From: Symploca sp. SIO3C6
Lineage (GTDB): Bacteria; Cyanobacteriota; Cyanobacteriia; Cyanobacteriales; Coleofasciculaceae
DNA length: 64,000 nucleotides
Direction of reading: 5' to 3'
Assembly: GCA_010692425.1 (NCBI GenBank)
Contig: JAAHHJ010000014.1
Coordinates: 62,001 to 126,000 of the forward strand
How positions within the stretch are numbered: position 1 is the stretch's first letter; each line of letters opens with the position of its first letter. Under the pieces are notes generated by a model. That model was given only the letters and a program-made list of their open reading frames with translations, did no database searches and was not told the origin of the DNA. Below, piece by piece: positions 55,590-64,000 of this stretch. A program made the position numbers and the translations under genes.

Positions 55590-56246
55590 TTACTCACTTC
55601 CACTCCAAGTAGAAATTAACCAACGGGTAATCGCCCCATCATCCTCACTTTGAGAGCGCTGCAGTGCCTCTTCCACCACTGCCATCCCCAATCCTACCAA
55701 AACCAGAGATTCACTAATACGACGGCTGCCACCATCAGCCACAGCAAAGGCAATAACTTCTCCTGCTGCCACATTAACTACCCAATATTCTTGCACCCCT
55801 AGTTGCTCGTAGAGTAAGCGCTTAAGCCCCAAGTCATCATCAAAAGAGGATGCACCAATTTCCACCACTAAATTGGGCATACCCACTGCTTCCACATCCA
55901 CCGGGGCATTAGTGCGGGGAGGAAAAGAAAAATCATTACCTATATAGAATGCTAAGTCTGGTTGACTTTCTTGTAATCCGGTTTTCCGAAAACTGGTGTT
56001 AGTTAATCCTTTGAGGCGAATATTATTGAGACTGGCATAGAGTACAATTACTGTAGAGATAATGGTATTGTCTTGACCGTGTGCCGAACCAAGTGCTGAC
56101 ATTTCGATGCGTAGATAGCCTTGGTTATAGTAGCACCTACCGTCAGTGTATTGAGGTTCGTTGGTAAGGGCAAGGTATTCATCCCAGGATGCTTTTACCC
56201 AGGTATCAGTAGCGATTTGAGTTTTGGCAGGTGGGGATTTGACCAT
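55590..56246 (-). CDS. Uma2-family endonuclease
   Basis: This 218-residue Uma2 protein has WDEYLALTNEPQYTDGRCYYN near the N-terminus, ESQPDLAFYIG (active-site Asp) and MPNLVVEIGASSFDDDLGLKR (active-site Glu), then the EYWVVNVAAGEVIAF strand. It has a longer N-terminal extension than the copies at 36926 and 37741. It stands alone, with heptamer tracts behind its stop codon. Family role as for the other copies. Confidence 0.88.
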   Translation of the reverse strand: MVKSPPAKTQIATDTWVKASWDEYLALTNEPQYTDGRCYYNQGYLRIEMSALGSAHGQDNTIISTVIVLYASLNNIRLKGLTNTSFRKTGLQESQPDLAFYIGNDFSFPPRTNAPVDVEAVGMPNLVVEIGASSFDDDLGLKRLLYEQLGVQEYWVVNVAAGEVIAFAVADGGSRRISESLVLVGLGMAVVEEALQRSQSEDDGAITRWLISTWSGSE

Positions 56247-56438
56247 TACTTCAGTCGGGCTTGAATCAAGGATCGGATGATCTTAAGTAGGTAGGTGTAA
56301 ATAAACTGAACATAGCGCCCTTGAATATAATTTATTACTCCCCTCGCCTCGTAGGAGAGGGGCTGGGGGAGAGGTTAGCGCAAGGACAATCCTGAAAATT
56401 TGTGTTACACCTGTAGTGCAACAGTGACAGGTAGACGG

Positions 56439-57545
56439 ATGCAAAGAATCGCTGTCGAATCAGGAATGATCTTACTAGGTCTTACTGGTAGTAATGCCTA
56501 TGGTACAGCGATCGCCACCTCAGATCAAGACTACAAAGGCGTGTTCATTGCTCCAAAAGAGTATTATTTAGGATTCAAATCTATTGAACAAAAGGATAGG
56601 GGTTGGGATCGTGAGCCCGGTAGTGGGCAATTCCCTTATCTCGACGGTATCAAAGATTGCGTAGTTTATGAACTCAGAAAGTTTTTAGCGCTGATTGCTA
56701 ACAACAATCCTAATATTTTAGAGACACTGTGGTTAGAACCAGAATTTTATTACTATCTTTCTCCAGTCGGTTCACGGCTACTTTCCTATCGCCAGGAATT
56801 TCTATCTCAGAAAGTTAGGGGCTCTTTCGTTGGCTATGCCTACTCTCAAATCAAGAGAGTTGATACTCATCGAAAATGGCTACTTAATCCTCCTGAAAAA
56901 AAGCCTATTCCCCAAGATTTTGGACTCAATGATGACGACTATCGACCTTTAAACAAGGGAGAAATGAATGCCTTCCTTGAGTTTCTTTATATGCTTGTCC
57001 GTGACTGTATTGAATTCATGGAACCATCCCAAGAATTATATGAATTATTAGTTGAACGCATCGACTTCAAAGGAATTATCAAACAATACCCCTTACCGGA
57101 AAAAATACTACCCAAAGTGCAAGCCTACACCAAGGCAAAAGACGACTTTATCAATTTACTGCACGTTTCCCAGGCTTATCGCAAAGCACTAAACCAATGG
57201 GAAGCCTATTCTCGATGGCAGCAGGGTAGAAACCCAGAACGTAAAGCACTGGAACTCAAGTGTGGTTATGATTGCAAACACATGAGTCATTGTATTCGTC
57301 TGCTGCGTATGGGTATTGAAATTCTCACAGAAGCTGAACTCAAAGTCAATAGAAAAAAAGTTGGAGATGCTGACTACCTCCTATTGATTCGACAGGGCGA
57401 AGTTGCCTATGAAGAAGTAAAGGAAACTGCTGATAATTTGTTTGAAGAAATCCAGAAAGTGAACACCAATCTACCCAAGCACGTAGATAGAGAATTCCTC
57501 AATACAGTTTGTGTGGAATTAGTTGAGATGGCATCTTTTTCTTAG
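56439..57545 (+). CDS. Nucleotidyltransferase-domain protein (RlaP-like)
   Basis: This protein is about 368 residues from the ATG at 56439, chosen over a TTG at 56400 whose extra residues have no family likeness. The N-terminal part reads LTGSNAYGTATSDQDYKGVF-like (GS...SDxD), the minimal nucleotidyltransferase metal site. A long helical C-terminal part follows with RLLRMGIEILTEAEL and RQGEVAYEEV. It is similar in layout to the DNA-polymerase-beta-superfamily proteins in predicted RNA-repair systems. No RNA ligase or RtcB is adjacent, so the pathway is unproven. Confidence 0.82.
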   Translation: MQRIAVESGMILLGLTGSNAYGTAIATSDQDYKGVFIAPKEYYLGFKSIEQKDRGWDREPGSGQFPYLDGIKDCVVYELRKFLALIANNNPNILETLWLEPEFYYYLSPVGSRLLSYRQEFLSQKVRGSFVGYAYSQIKRVDTHRKWLLNPPEKKPIPQDFGLNDDDYRPLNKGEMNAFLEFLYMLVRDCIEFMEPSQELYELLVERIDFKGIIKQYPLPEKILPKVQAYTKAKDDFINLLHVSQAYRKALNQWEAYSRWQQGRNPERKALELKCGYDCKHMSHCIRLLRMGIEILTEAELKVNRKKVGDADYLLLIRQGEVAYEEVKETADNLFEEIQKVNTNLPKHVDREFLNTVCVELVEMASFS

Positions 57546-57587
57546 GAATTAAGTAAACATTAAATTTAGTTGTGTATTTCAAGCTTA

Positions 57588-57704
57588 TATAGCAGTACGT
57601 ATTTAAGGTTAGGACATACTAAATCGCTAAAACTTTGTCAAATTCTGCCTTCTGCCCTCTGCCCTCTGCCTTCTGCCTTCTGCCTTGCGCGTAGCGCTAT
57701 ATTT
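57588..57704. repeat. Dispersed repeat copy 3 (inverted), with CTGCCTT heptamers
   Basis: Inverted relative to the copies at 38437 and 49889. It has extra CTGCCTT/CTGCCCT heptamers inserted in the middle. Confidence 0.75.
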
Positions 57705-57732
57705 TCTATTTGCACAAAAATTCTTCAAACTT

Positions 57733-57780
57733 TCTCCCCCTCTCCCCCTCTCCCCATCTCCCCCTCTCCCCATCTCCCCC
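57733..57780. repeat. CCCCCTCT/CCCCATCT array at the DUF29 stop
   Basis: Same octamer family as at 27626-27695, ending a few bases from the stop of the minus-strand DUF29 gene. Confidence 0.75.
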
Positions 57781-57787
57781 CTAGACA

Positions 57788-58243
57788 TCACTTCTCACCG
57801 GGCAGAAAATCATCATCAAGTACTTCCGTTGTTTTGTAGGGGCAATGAGTGGGAAAAGTATCCAGAGGCAATCCTGTTTCAGCCCTCGCCCGTTTCCTCG
57901 CTTCGACGTAAATTTCAGCAAAGATGCTCTCTAGGTAGGGCTGTAGGCTCGGAGAATCTTTCAAGGCTCTGTTGAGGCGTTGCCTATGTTCGATAATACT
58001 GGCTTCCCAACCACCTTTTCTCTGCTCAGGCTGAAACTCCCATTTGAGTAGGTGAAGAAGTATCACTGCCAGATTGCTCTCAAGTCTCCTGCGCTCAGAC
58101 TTCCCCAAATCCTCAATCTCCTCAATTAGATTCTGCCAATCAACGTTTCCGTAGTCTTGGGCTCGAAGTTTCTGAACAGTTGTTTCCAGCCAACGCAGGT
58201 AATCAGTTTCATAGAGAGTTGTGTAATTAATTGGAATCGGCAT
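57788..58243 (-). CDS. DUF29 family protein
   Basis: About 151 residues from the ATG at 58243, ten bases after the CHAT-CHASE2 stop. Reading from 58279 would overlap that gene. Typical DUF29 blocks: YETDYLRWLETTVQKLR, LIEEIEDLGKSERRRLESNL, LLHLLKWEFQPE and a helix ending WEASIIEHRQRL. All helical and cytosolic. It is the last gene of the sigma-like / DUF1822 / CHAT-CHASE2 transcript unit, or a free rider behind it. Function unknown. Confidence 0.85.
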   Translation of the reverse strand: MPIPINYTTLYETDYLRWLETTVQKLRAQDYGNVDWQNLIEEIEDLGKSERRRLESNLAVILLHLLKWEFQPEQRKGGWEASIIEHRQRLNRALKDSPSLQPYLESIFAEIYVEARKRARAETGLPLDTFPTHCPYKTTEVLDDDFLPGEK

Positions 58244-58253
58244 GGTTGAAAAG

Positions 58254-60650
58254 TTAATTGCTTTTGGTTTCAACTGCATATCGGCTGAAGAATACTACAA
58301 CAAATCCTGTAAAAACTAAAGCTAATACTGACGGTATCAATGGTATCCAACCACCTTTAGTTAAAACAAACCAGCAGACTCCATATAGAAATATGAGCCC
58401 AATACTAACTGCCAATCCTCGACGCAATGGACTTTGCCACAGCCAAAAAATCATCCCACCTGTGAATGACCAGAAAAATATGAATATACCATCTACCCAT
58501 TGAGGCAACCACCATAAAAGAGGTCGATTTTCCTCAACAGCGCTGAGAATTTGGCTGACTGCGTGGGCATGAATAAATAACCCCCTGATTTCACCATAGG
58601 GTGTATCGTGAACATCGGGGACGCTCTGTGCCGTAATACCAATCAGTACAACTCGGTCTTTTACCCAAGCCGGATTAAAATTATCGCTATCATTGAGGAC
58701 ATCCCTAACTGTTACTTGCTGGGCAATTTCGGGAGTATGGCGGTAGTTAATTAGCAATTGATTGCCCTTAGCATCCAAGTTTTGATATCCTCCACTCCGG
58801 CTCTGCAAGCGCTTAGTAACAATCGAGCCAAATTTCCAGTCTTTGTCAATAGTTTCGACAGTAATACCTTTAGCATCAAGGTATCGGTACACTAATTGCC
58901 AACCAAAGGAATAGGAGGTAGTGCAACGAGAAGGTTTAGAAATAGTATTGGGACTGCGAGTTAGTAAATGGCGACGGACAATGTCATCTTGTCCCTTAGT
59001 TTGCTGCCAATCATCGTACAAGTCAACAAAGCCTACTTGCTGTGGCGAAATTTCAGGTGGAGGTGCAATGCTTTCCTTGAGGATAGTACCTGCACAGACA
59101 GCAACTAAGTTTTGATTTTCTTCCATTTGTACAACTAGTGCTTGATGGGAATTAGGATCATTTATGGGCACTGGTTGATCTCGAAAGATATCTATGCCGA
59201 TAACTGAGGGTTGATAGGTTTGGAGTTTGTTTAAAAGCTTAGCTAGAATATCATCTGGCAAGGGATAACCATATCTACTGCTGCTAATATCTTCTTCGTC
59301 TGCGCCAACAATTAAAATACGTCTATCTCCTGATTCCCTCGGCTGTTGAGTCATTAAATTATCAAAAGCTTTTAATTCTGAACTTTGCAGTATTCCTAGC
59401 CATCTTCCTGCTATGATTAAAGTTGCGATCGCCATGCTAGCTAACACAACTTTACCAAACTTTGGTCTAACTTGAGGAACTGAAGGTAGCAGTAAAGTTG
59501 CATCTGTGTGTTCCCGCAAACTTTGCCACGTCGGCGGCACTTGTGCAGGGTTTTGAAAAATTACTGGCAACCAACTGGCACCGGGACATTCACTTTCTAT
59601 ACCCTGTAATCTTTCCCGCGCTTCCCGCATCGCTAAATAGAAAGACTGACCATCAGCAAAAATTGTGAGGAAATGCTTTAAGAATTCCTGTGCCACTTGG
59701 TCTGTGACTGGCTCCCGCATCACAATCATTTGGGGTATATGTAAATCAGCCAGTTGTGCTGCTAGTCCCAAACCTTCACAAGAGTTAAAAATAGCCAACT
59801 GTAAGCCTCGTTCAATGGCTTTTTTTAAGGCATTTTTCAATTGGGGAATAGTTAAAGTTTCCAGAGGATTTATATAGATTTGACCAGTTTTATGATCGTT
59901 TGCAGTACAACTATGTCCAGCAAAGAAGAGGATATCCCATCCTTGCTTGTCCCAAAGTTTTTCATCTAATTCCCGACGCTGTGGTTCAACGAGAAATACT
60001 GTTTCTGCCTCTGTTAAATTTTCTAGTAATTGCCGGTCTGCCTTAGTATCAATTCCAGTACTATCACCAAGTACAGCTAAAATTCGCACCTGCTTGTCTC
60101 GGTTTTGGACTTGTTTTCCTGGTTCAAAATTGAGTGAACTTAAAGAGACTTCGGCGCGGGGATAATCGTGAAAAAATTTCCAGATATACCAGGGCAGTTT
60201 TCTTAATTCACAATCTTCAGTTTGAATAATAAATTCAATTTCATCTGTGGGGTGTAGTTGCTTGCGCAGTTGGCGCTCTATGGGGCGAAAACCTTCAAAA
60301 TCGAGCCAATCATCCAGGCGATTTTGCAACTGCTGACAGATAGCATCAAACTCAGTATCCGAGACGTGGGTGACATCAGCTTCATCGATAGTGATATCGT
60401 CATCCTCATCCTCATCGATATCCTCATCGATTAATTGAGTTTGAAAACTGCGTATATTAATAGCACGAGCCTTATAAAGTAACTCATAAAGCAATTGCCA
60501 ACGGTGATAAAGTTCCACAAGATCTGGGGCAGGTGCTAAACTGCCAGTAAATTGCATATACCTGTCTCCCGACTGTAAAGAGACAATAACTAAGGGAAAC
60601 CCATTCTGTAAGCTACCCTTGCCCAAGTTTAAAATCACCAACTTATTCAT
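58254..60650 (-). CDS. CHAT-CHASE2 fusion protein
   Basis: This ~798-residue protein has an N-terminal CHAT-type caspase-like domain (about 150-375, with His246 in FAGHSC and Cys291 in FNSCEG). A membrane helix (~402-420) follows, then a CHASE2 sensor domain (about 425-680, RILIVGADEEDI and VIGIDIFRDQP) and three closing membrane helices (695-790). An acidic D/E-rich stretch stands near 76-93. The ATG overlaps the DUF1822 stop by one base, so translation is coupled. It joins in one chain the two domains that are separate genes at 13391 and 22433, implying a common signalling path in which CHASE2 sensing controls CHAT peptidase activity. Confidence 0.9.
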   Translation of the reverse strand: MNKLVILNLGKGSLQNGFPLVIVSLQSGDRYMQFTGSLAPAPDLVELYHRWQLLYELLYKARAINIRSFQTQLIDEDIDEDEDDDITIDEADVTHVSDTEFDAICQQLQNRLDDWLDFEGFRPIERQLRKQLHPTDEIEFIIQTEDCELRKLPWYIWKFFHDYPRAEVSLSSLNFEPGKQVQNRDKQVRILAVLGDSTGIDTKADRQLLENLTEAETVFLVEPQRRELDEKLWDKQGWDILFFAGHSCTANDHKTGQIYINPLETLTIPQLKNALKKAIERGLQLAIFNSCEGLGLAAQLADLHIPQMIVMREPVTDQVAQEFLKHFLTIFADGQSFYLAMREARERLQGIESECPGASWLPVIFQNPAQVPPTWQSLREHTDATLLLPSVPQVRPKFGKVVLASMAIATLIIAGRWLGILQSSELKAFDNLMTQQPRESGDRRILIVGADEEDISSSRYGYPLPDDILAKLLNKLQTYQPSVIGIDIFRDQPVPINDPNSHQALVVQMEENQNLVAVCAGTILKESIAPPPEISPQQVGFVDLYDDWQQTKGQDDIVRRHLLTRSPNTISKPSRCTTSYSFGWQLVYRYLDAKGITVETIDKDWKFGSIVTKRLQSRSGGYQNLDAKGNQLLINYRHTPEIAQQVTVRDVLNDSDNFNPAWVKDRVVLIGITAQSVPDVHDTPYGEIRGLFIHAHAVSQILSAVEENRPLLWWLPQWVDGIFIFFWSFTGGMIFWLWQSPLRRGLAVSIGLIFLYGVCWFVLTKGGWIPLIPSVLALVFTGFVVVFFSRYAVETKSN

Positions 60651-61888
60651 CAATCATCTTGTGCTTCAATCACAAAATTTTCCGTAATGCTGAAATTCTC
60701 TAGGGTAATGCGGATGCTGAAACGCTTGCCTCTAGTACAGGTAAATCGCTTCAATTGAATAAAATTATCTTGAGAGCGTGATTGGAATTCCTGTAGAACT
60801 TTCCCTCCTTTAGAAAGCAAAGCTAACTTTATATTAGATGGCAAGTAGGTTTGCTCACCAGTCGGATGCAACTGTACACGAATACCCACTCTTTGTTCAG
60901 CATCCGGCGTTAAACCCACCAGCAGTGCTACAGCTTGATTTCCCAGTTGCATGCCTAAATCAATCAGTTTGATTCCTTCAACAGCAATCTTTCTAGTTGT
61001 TAGTTTACCCTGTCTGAAAGCAGGGACTAAATTACCTGAATCTGCATTTAAAAAAGCATCAAGGGAGAGCCAACCAGCCTCAAATACTTCCTGAAACCAT
61101 TGCCCCAAATTAATAGAAGTTTTGCTTGGTGTTGTAGCCATCTTTAATTGTTGCTGCTGCCGATAATATAGTTCCTGCCTCCACTGCGGCTGTGCAATTA
61201 ATGCTCCCCACTGGGAAAATGGCACATCTAGTCTAGGTGAATAAGCAGTAACCCTACTCAAATCTTCCAGCAAAACTTGTGCTTGATAAACGGACAGAGT
61301 TGGCAAAGATTTTACTTCAGGTATAGTCGTTTGATAGAGTTCCTGTACTGCCCACATTACACTCAAATCTTCTATTAAATCTTCAGTCTCTAGAGAGTAG
61401 GTTTGATCAATGCAGTCATATTTACCTTGCTCCCGCAGTTGTTGATGAGTCGCATATCCGCAGATTCTCATCGAACATGCTGAGAGATTTAACTCAACTG
61501 CCAGATAATAATTACCTGCCCAATCGGGAAGATCAACCCACTCTCGCGGTACAGATAATTGGGCAAATTCACTATCTTCACTAGGAATTAATACTAGTCG
61601 CGTTTTGTTTAGTTCAATTGCTGTGCCATTCACCACCTGCCAGAAGCTTGGTAACTCACTTCGTCGAGGCCACACTTGAGGCTTTGAGTGCAAATCTGCT
61701 TCACTTTCGAGATAGGTTAAGAAGGTATTGAGACACAAACAATTTAAATAGGCAATCCAGCGAGCAGAATTATTAGCATAGCTTGTGCTTGCGGTTTTTT
61801 GCCATACCTCTTCTCGTTCAGTTATCGAAAACTCTAGAAATAACTGATCGGTACAAATTAATGCTAAGCTTTCACTATTCAATTCCAT
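60650..61888 (-). CDS. DUF1822 family protein
   Basis: About 412 residues from the ATG at 61888, 4 bases after the stop of the sigma-like gene. A longer reading from a TTG at 61948 would overlap that gene. It matches the cyanobacterial DUF1822 family: SLALICTDQLFLEFS, SARWIAYLNCLCLNTFLTYLE, a DLPDWAGNYYLAVELN block, and C-terminal beta stretches LALLSKGGKVLQEFQSR. No membrane segment. The position between a sigma-like gene and CHAT-CHASE2 is a known cyanobacterial arrangement. The protein may regulate or anchor either. Confidence 0.85.
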   Translation of the reverse strand: MELNSESLALICTDQLFLEFSITEREEVWQKTASTSYANNSARWIAYLNCLCLNTFLTYLESEADLHSKPQVWPRRSELPSFWQVVNGTAIELNKTRLVLIPSEDSEFAQLSVPREWVDLPDWAGNYYLAVELNLSACSMRICGYATHQQLREQGKYDCIDQTYSLETEDLIEDLSVMWAVQELYQTTIPEVKSLPTLSVYQAQVLLEDLSRVTAYSPRLDVPFSQWGALIAQPQWRQELYYRQQQQLKMATTPSKTSINLGQWFQEVFEAGWLSLDAFLNADSGNLVPAFRQGKLTTRKIAVEGIKLIDLGMQLGNQAVALLVGLTPDAEQRVGIRVQLHPTGEQTYLPSNIKLALLSKGGKVLQEFQSRSQDNFIQLKRFTCTRGKRFSIRITLENFSITENFVIEAQDD

Positions 61889-61892
61889 GAGA

Positions 61893-63509
61893 TTACCTCT
61901 TTTGTTTGTATAAAGTTGCATGATTTTGTTGTAGCCATTTGTCAACAAAATTAGTCAAACATTTCTCTAGAGAGCTATTCTGAACCACATGAATGTGCAT
62001 TTGTTCTTCCAGAACACTTCTAAATCGTTGTTGCGCCTTATGCTTAATTTCCAGAAACCTTGAACGTAGCTCTGGATTAGAGGTCGAGCTTTTTTCATGC
62101 CTTGCCTGAACTTGAGTATACTCATCACTATGATTAAAAACTTGAATTAATATACTTCTTTCTTCTGAGCTAATCAATTCCAAAAATATTCTATCTAATA
62201 TTTGTGAAAAGAAATCCCGACTATAAATAGTTAAGTATTCCTTAATATCATCAAGTTTATCTTTACAGATTTCATTTATTTCTTTTGCCGTCAGAGTCCT
62301 GGACAAATAAGCTTGAGCATAGGATTGAGTAACAGCTTTCAGGATATTTTTTTGATAGCGTTGTAGCTGGCGAGAAACTTGGTATTGTTTTTCAACTCTT
62401 AAAAAGACCATCAAATCGCTTTGATTCACTTCCAGACCTAACCAAAGCATCAGGCATTGCTGAGCTGGTTTATCTAGAGATTTAAATTCTTGTAAAATTG
62501 TTTCTTTAACTTGAATTAATTCTTGTCTTCTTTCAGTTTTAATTAAGTTAGCAAAAGTGTTAGATTCTACGTCTTGAATTTCCCCATGGTCTTCTAGAGG
62601 TATCCAGCGCTGATTTTGGGAAGCACGCGCCGCTTGGACACAGGTTGCTAGCAACTTTTTGATGTCTTGACCAGTGACTGGTTGGGTTTCAATTGCTAAA
62701 CGCTGCAGTTGCTGGTTATAGCGAGTCGCAATTTGCTCCAATTGCTGGTCACTTAGAGGTATTGTTGATAGCTTATTAGCGCGACCACCATCACTACTGA
62801 TAGGGGGATAAAATTCTTCAAATGAATCTTTGAATAATTGCCATGCTAAATCATGAATTTCAATATCTTTGGAATTAATCCCGTATTCTTTTAAAGCTAT
62901 TTTTAACTGTCTTTTACTTAATTGCCGTAATAAGCCATTATCTGAAAATTTGACAGATTTTAATTTAAGGTCTCTGACGACTCGATTTTGGATAATGTTA
63001 CACAGGCTAGTGCGGGCATACCGATGAAAGGGGCAATCAAGATTAAGATTAAATTTCTTGAATAATTTAGCCGGGTTAACGGTAGCCTCACAGGCAATAA
63101 GAAAACACTCTTCTAAAGGGTATTGTGAACCAATACTAGGAGATTTTTTTAATTTATCACTAATTTGACGGGCAGCATAAAAACAAATTAACTGCAAGTA
63201 ACTAAAGATTAATTTTTGACAAAAATATGAGAAAATTATGTGGGTAAAAGTAACAGAAGTGTTGACATTACCAAATAGTAAGGTATAATAATTCTCAATT
63301 GAGGTAATTAATCCTTTAAGAAAAGAGCGTATCCAATCCTCTTCGCTAGCATCTGGGTCAGACTCAACCAAATCTTCTATCAAAACCTTTAAGGTAGGGT
63401 CATATCCTTGGACAAGGATAGTCCCAGTACCTCTGTGAGAGTCTCTGAAGTAGATGCACATCGAAAATCTTTTGATGATCTGTTCTGCATCAGGCATGTT
63501 TGTGTTCAT
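61893..63509 (-). CDS. Divergent sigma-70-like protein
   Basis: A 538-residue protein. An ATG at 63497 is also possible, because the first ATG lies in repeat DNA. Two regions look like ECF/sigma-70 parts: EECFLIACEATVNPAKLFKKFNLNLDCPFHRYA (about 148-180, region 2-like) and a region-4-like KPAQQCLMLWLGLEVNQSDLM near 355-390 followed by VSRQLQRYQKNILKAV. The rest is helical and unfamiliar. It is the first of a tight operon with DUF1822 and CHAT-CHASE2, suggesting it transcribes a response module. No target promoter is recognised. Confidence 0.75.
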   Translation of the reverse strand: MNTNMPDAEQIIKRFSMCIYFRDSHRGTGTILVQGYDPTLKVLIEDLVESDPDASEEDWIRSFLKGLITSIENYYTLLFGNVNTSVTFTHIIFSYFCQKLIFSYLQLICFYAARQISDKLKKSPSIGSQYPLEECFLIACEATVNPAKLFKKFNLNLDCPFHRYARTSLCNIIQNRVVRDLKLKSVKFSDNGLLRQLSKRQLKIALKEYGINSKDIEIHDLAWQLFKDSFEEFYPPISSDGGRANKLSTIPLSDQQLEQIATRYNQQLQRLAIETQPVTGQDIKKLLATCVQAARASQNQRWIPLEDHGEIQDVESNTFANLIKTERRQELIQVKETILQEFKSLDKPAQQCLMLWLGLEVNQSDLMVFLRVEKQYQVSRQLQRYQKNILKAVTQSYAQAYLSRTLTAKEINEICKDKLDDIKEYLTIYSRDFFSQILDRIFLELISSEERSILIQVFNHSDEYTQVQARHEKSSTSNPELRSRFLEIKHKAQQRFRSVLEEQMHIHVVQNSSLEKCLTNFVDKWLQQNHATLYKQKR

Positions 63510-64000
63510 GGTTCATGGTTGATGGTTCATGGTTGATAGTTGATGGTTCATTGCACCCTGCATCTGAACTTAAACACCTATTAGGAGGTAGACAAAAAAT
63601 GCCCTACCTCCTATTAATAGGTACAACATTCTAGGATTTATGCAAGTTTTCTTCATAGATGCTGCACAAATCTCAGACTCTTTATCTTAGCTTGCCAATC
63701 CCCCAGCAAGAACATCCTCAGCTAAACTGGATTTTAGCTGGCAAGAGCAGGTTGCTCCTTTGATTGTGGTTGCAGTGGATGTCTTTGACTGGGGAATCGA
63801 TTCCCACTCCGGGGTGAGGGAAAAAAGGGGTGGGGAGTGTGGGAGGTGTGGGGAGTGTGAGGGGGATTTTTTGGATACTTAGCTAGAAATCCCAACCAAA
63901 ATTTCGTTTACCCCCCACTCCTGATGAGCGCACAACAACTGGCAGCGCGACTGCGTGATTTAGGAATTGACCCAAATCAGTGGAGGTGATTCCTATTTGG
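63510..64000. other. Window end: repeats and a short peptide frame
   Basis: Up to 63580 there are GGTTCATGG/GGTTGATGG heptamer-like units before the sigma gene start. A GTGGGGAGTGT repeat lies at about 63828-63865. A 21-codon frame (63924-63989) reads MSAQQLAARLRDLGIDPNQW-like and ends in TGA; it may be a gene start broken by a mutation. I see no complete gene. Confidence 0.5.

Overview
The window is a piece of a filamentous-type cyanobacterial chromosome. The evidence is scattered GCGATCGC (HIP1) octamers, dense families of short heptamer repeats, and cyanobacteria-typical families: DUF3122, DUF928, DUF1822, DUF29, DUF4278, many Uma2-type nucleases, TPR/CHAT proteins, CHASE2 proteins, a PEP-CTERM protein and a ModBC fusion. 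I cannot name the species. I saw no rRNA, tRNA or CRISPR array.

Layout. (1) 0-1.7 kb: two small membrane proteins and an overlapping AAA+ ATPase. (2) 2.0-4.9 kb: molybdate uptake (fused modBC, modA). (3) 5.2-6.6 kb: DUF3122 and pentapeptide-repeat proteins. (4) 6.7-25.2 kb: a large surface/signalling locus with a TpsB transporter, two TpsA-type adhesins (one split by a 219-bp IS200/IS605-like element), an exported TPR-CHAT caspase-like protein, DUF928, a CHASE2 histidine kinase and a NarL-type response regulator. (5) 25.3-28.2 kb: pyruvyltransferase, glycosyltransferase, SmpB. (6) 28.7-32 kb: a secreted CXXCH protein, a glutamine riboswitch with its DUF4278 gene, and a PEP-CTERM protein. (7) 32.2-36 kb: two HTH proteins and a NACHT NTPase. 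(8) 36.3-42.4 kb: three Uma2 genes (one with an internal stop), a TauD-like dioxygenase, DUF924 and a Ser/Thr kinase with TPRs. (9) 43.3-49.5 kb: a compact biosynthetic cluster of chorismatase, aryl-acid ligase, carrier protein and a C-PCP-TE NRPS without its own adenylation domain. (10) 50.1-55.4 kb: a second exported TPR-CHAT protein and a decayed, repeat-riddled stretch. (11) 55.6-63.5 kb: Uma2, a nucleotidyltransferase, and a tightly packed sigma-like / DUF1822 / CHAT-CHASE2 / DUF29 operon.

How the parts work together (inference). CHAT and CHASE2 occur in two separate loci: as separate genes beside two-partner-secretion adhesins, and fused in one protein beside a sigma-like factor. This suggests a recurring sensing-plus-caspase-like module in the cell envelope. 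The 43-49 kb cluster should make a hydroxybenzoate-type acid from chorismate, activate it, load it on a carrier and condense it on the NRPS, but its amine or alcohol partner is not visible here.

The intergenic DNA is unusually informative. Heptamer arrays sit directly on the stop codons of many genes. Several MITE-like families are present, one of them nested in locus-specific palindromes. Two disrupted genes can be restored in frame by removing the inserted element exactly.
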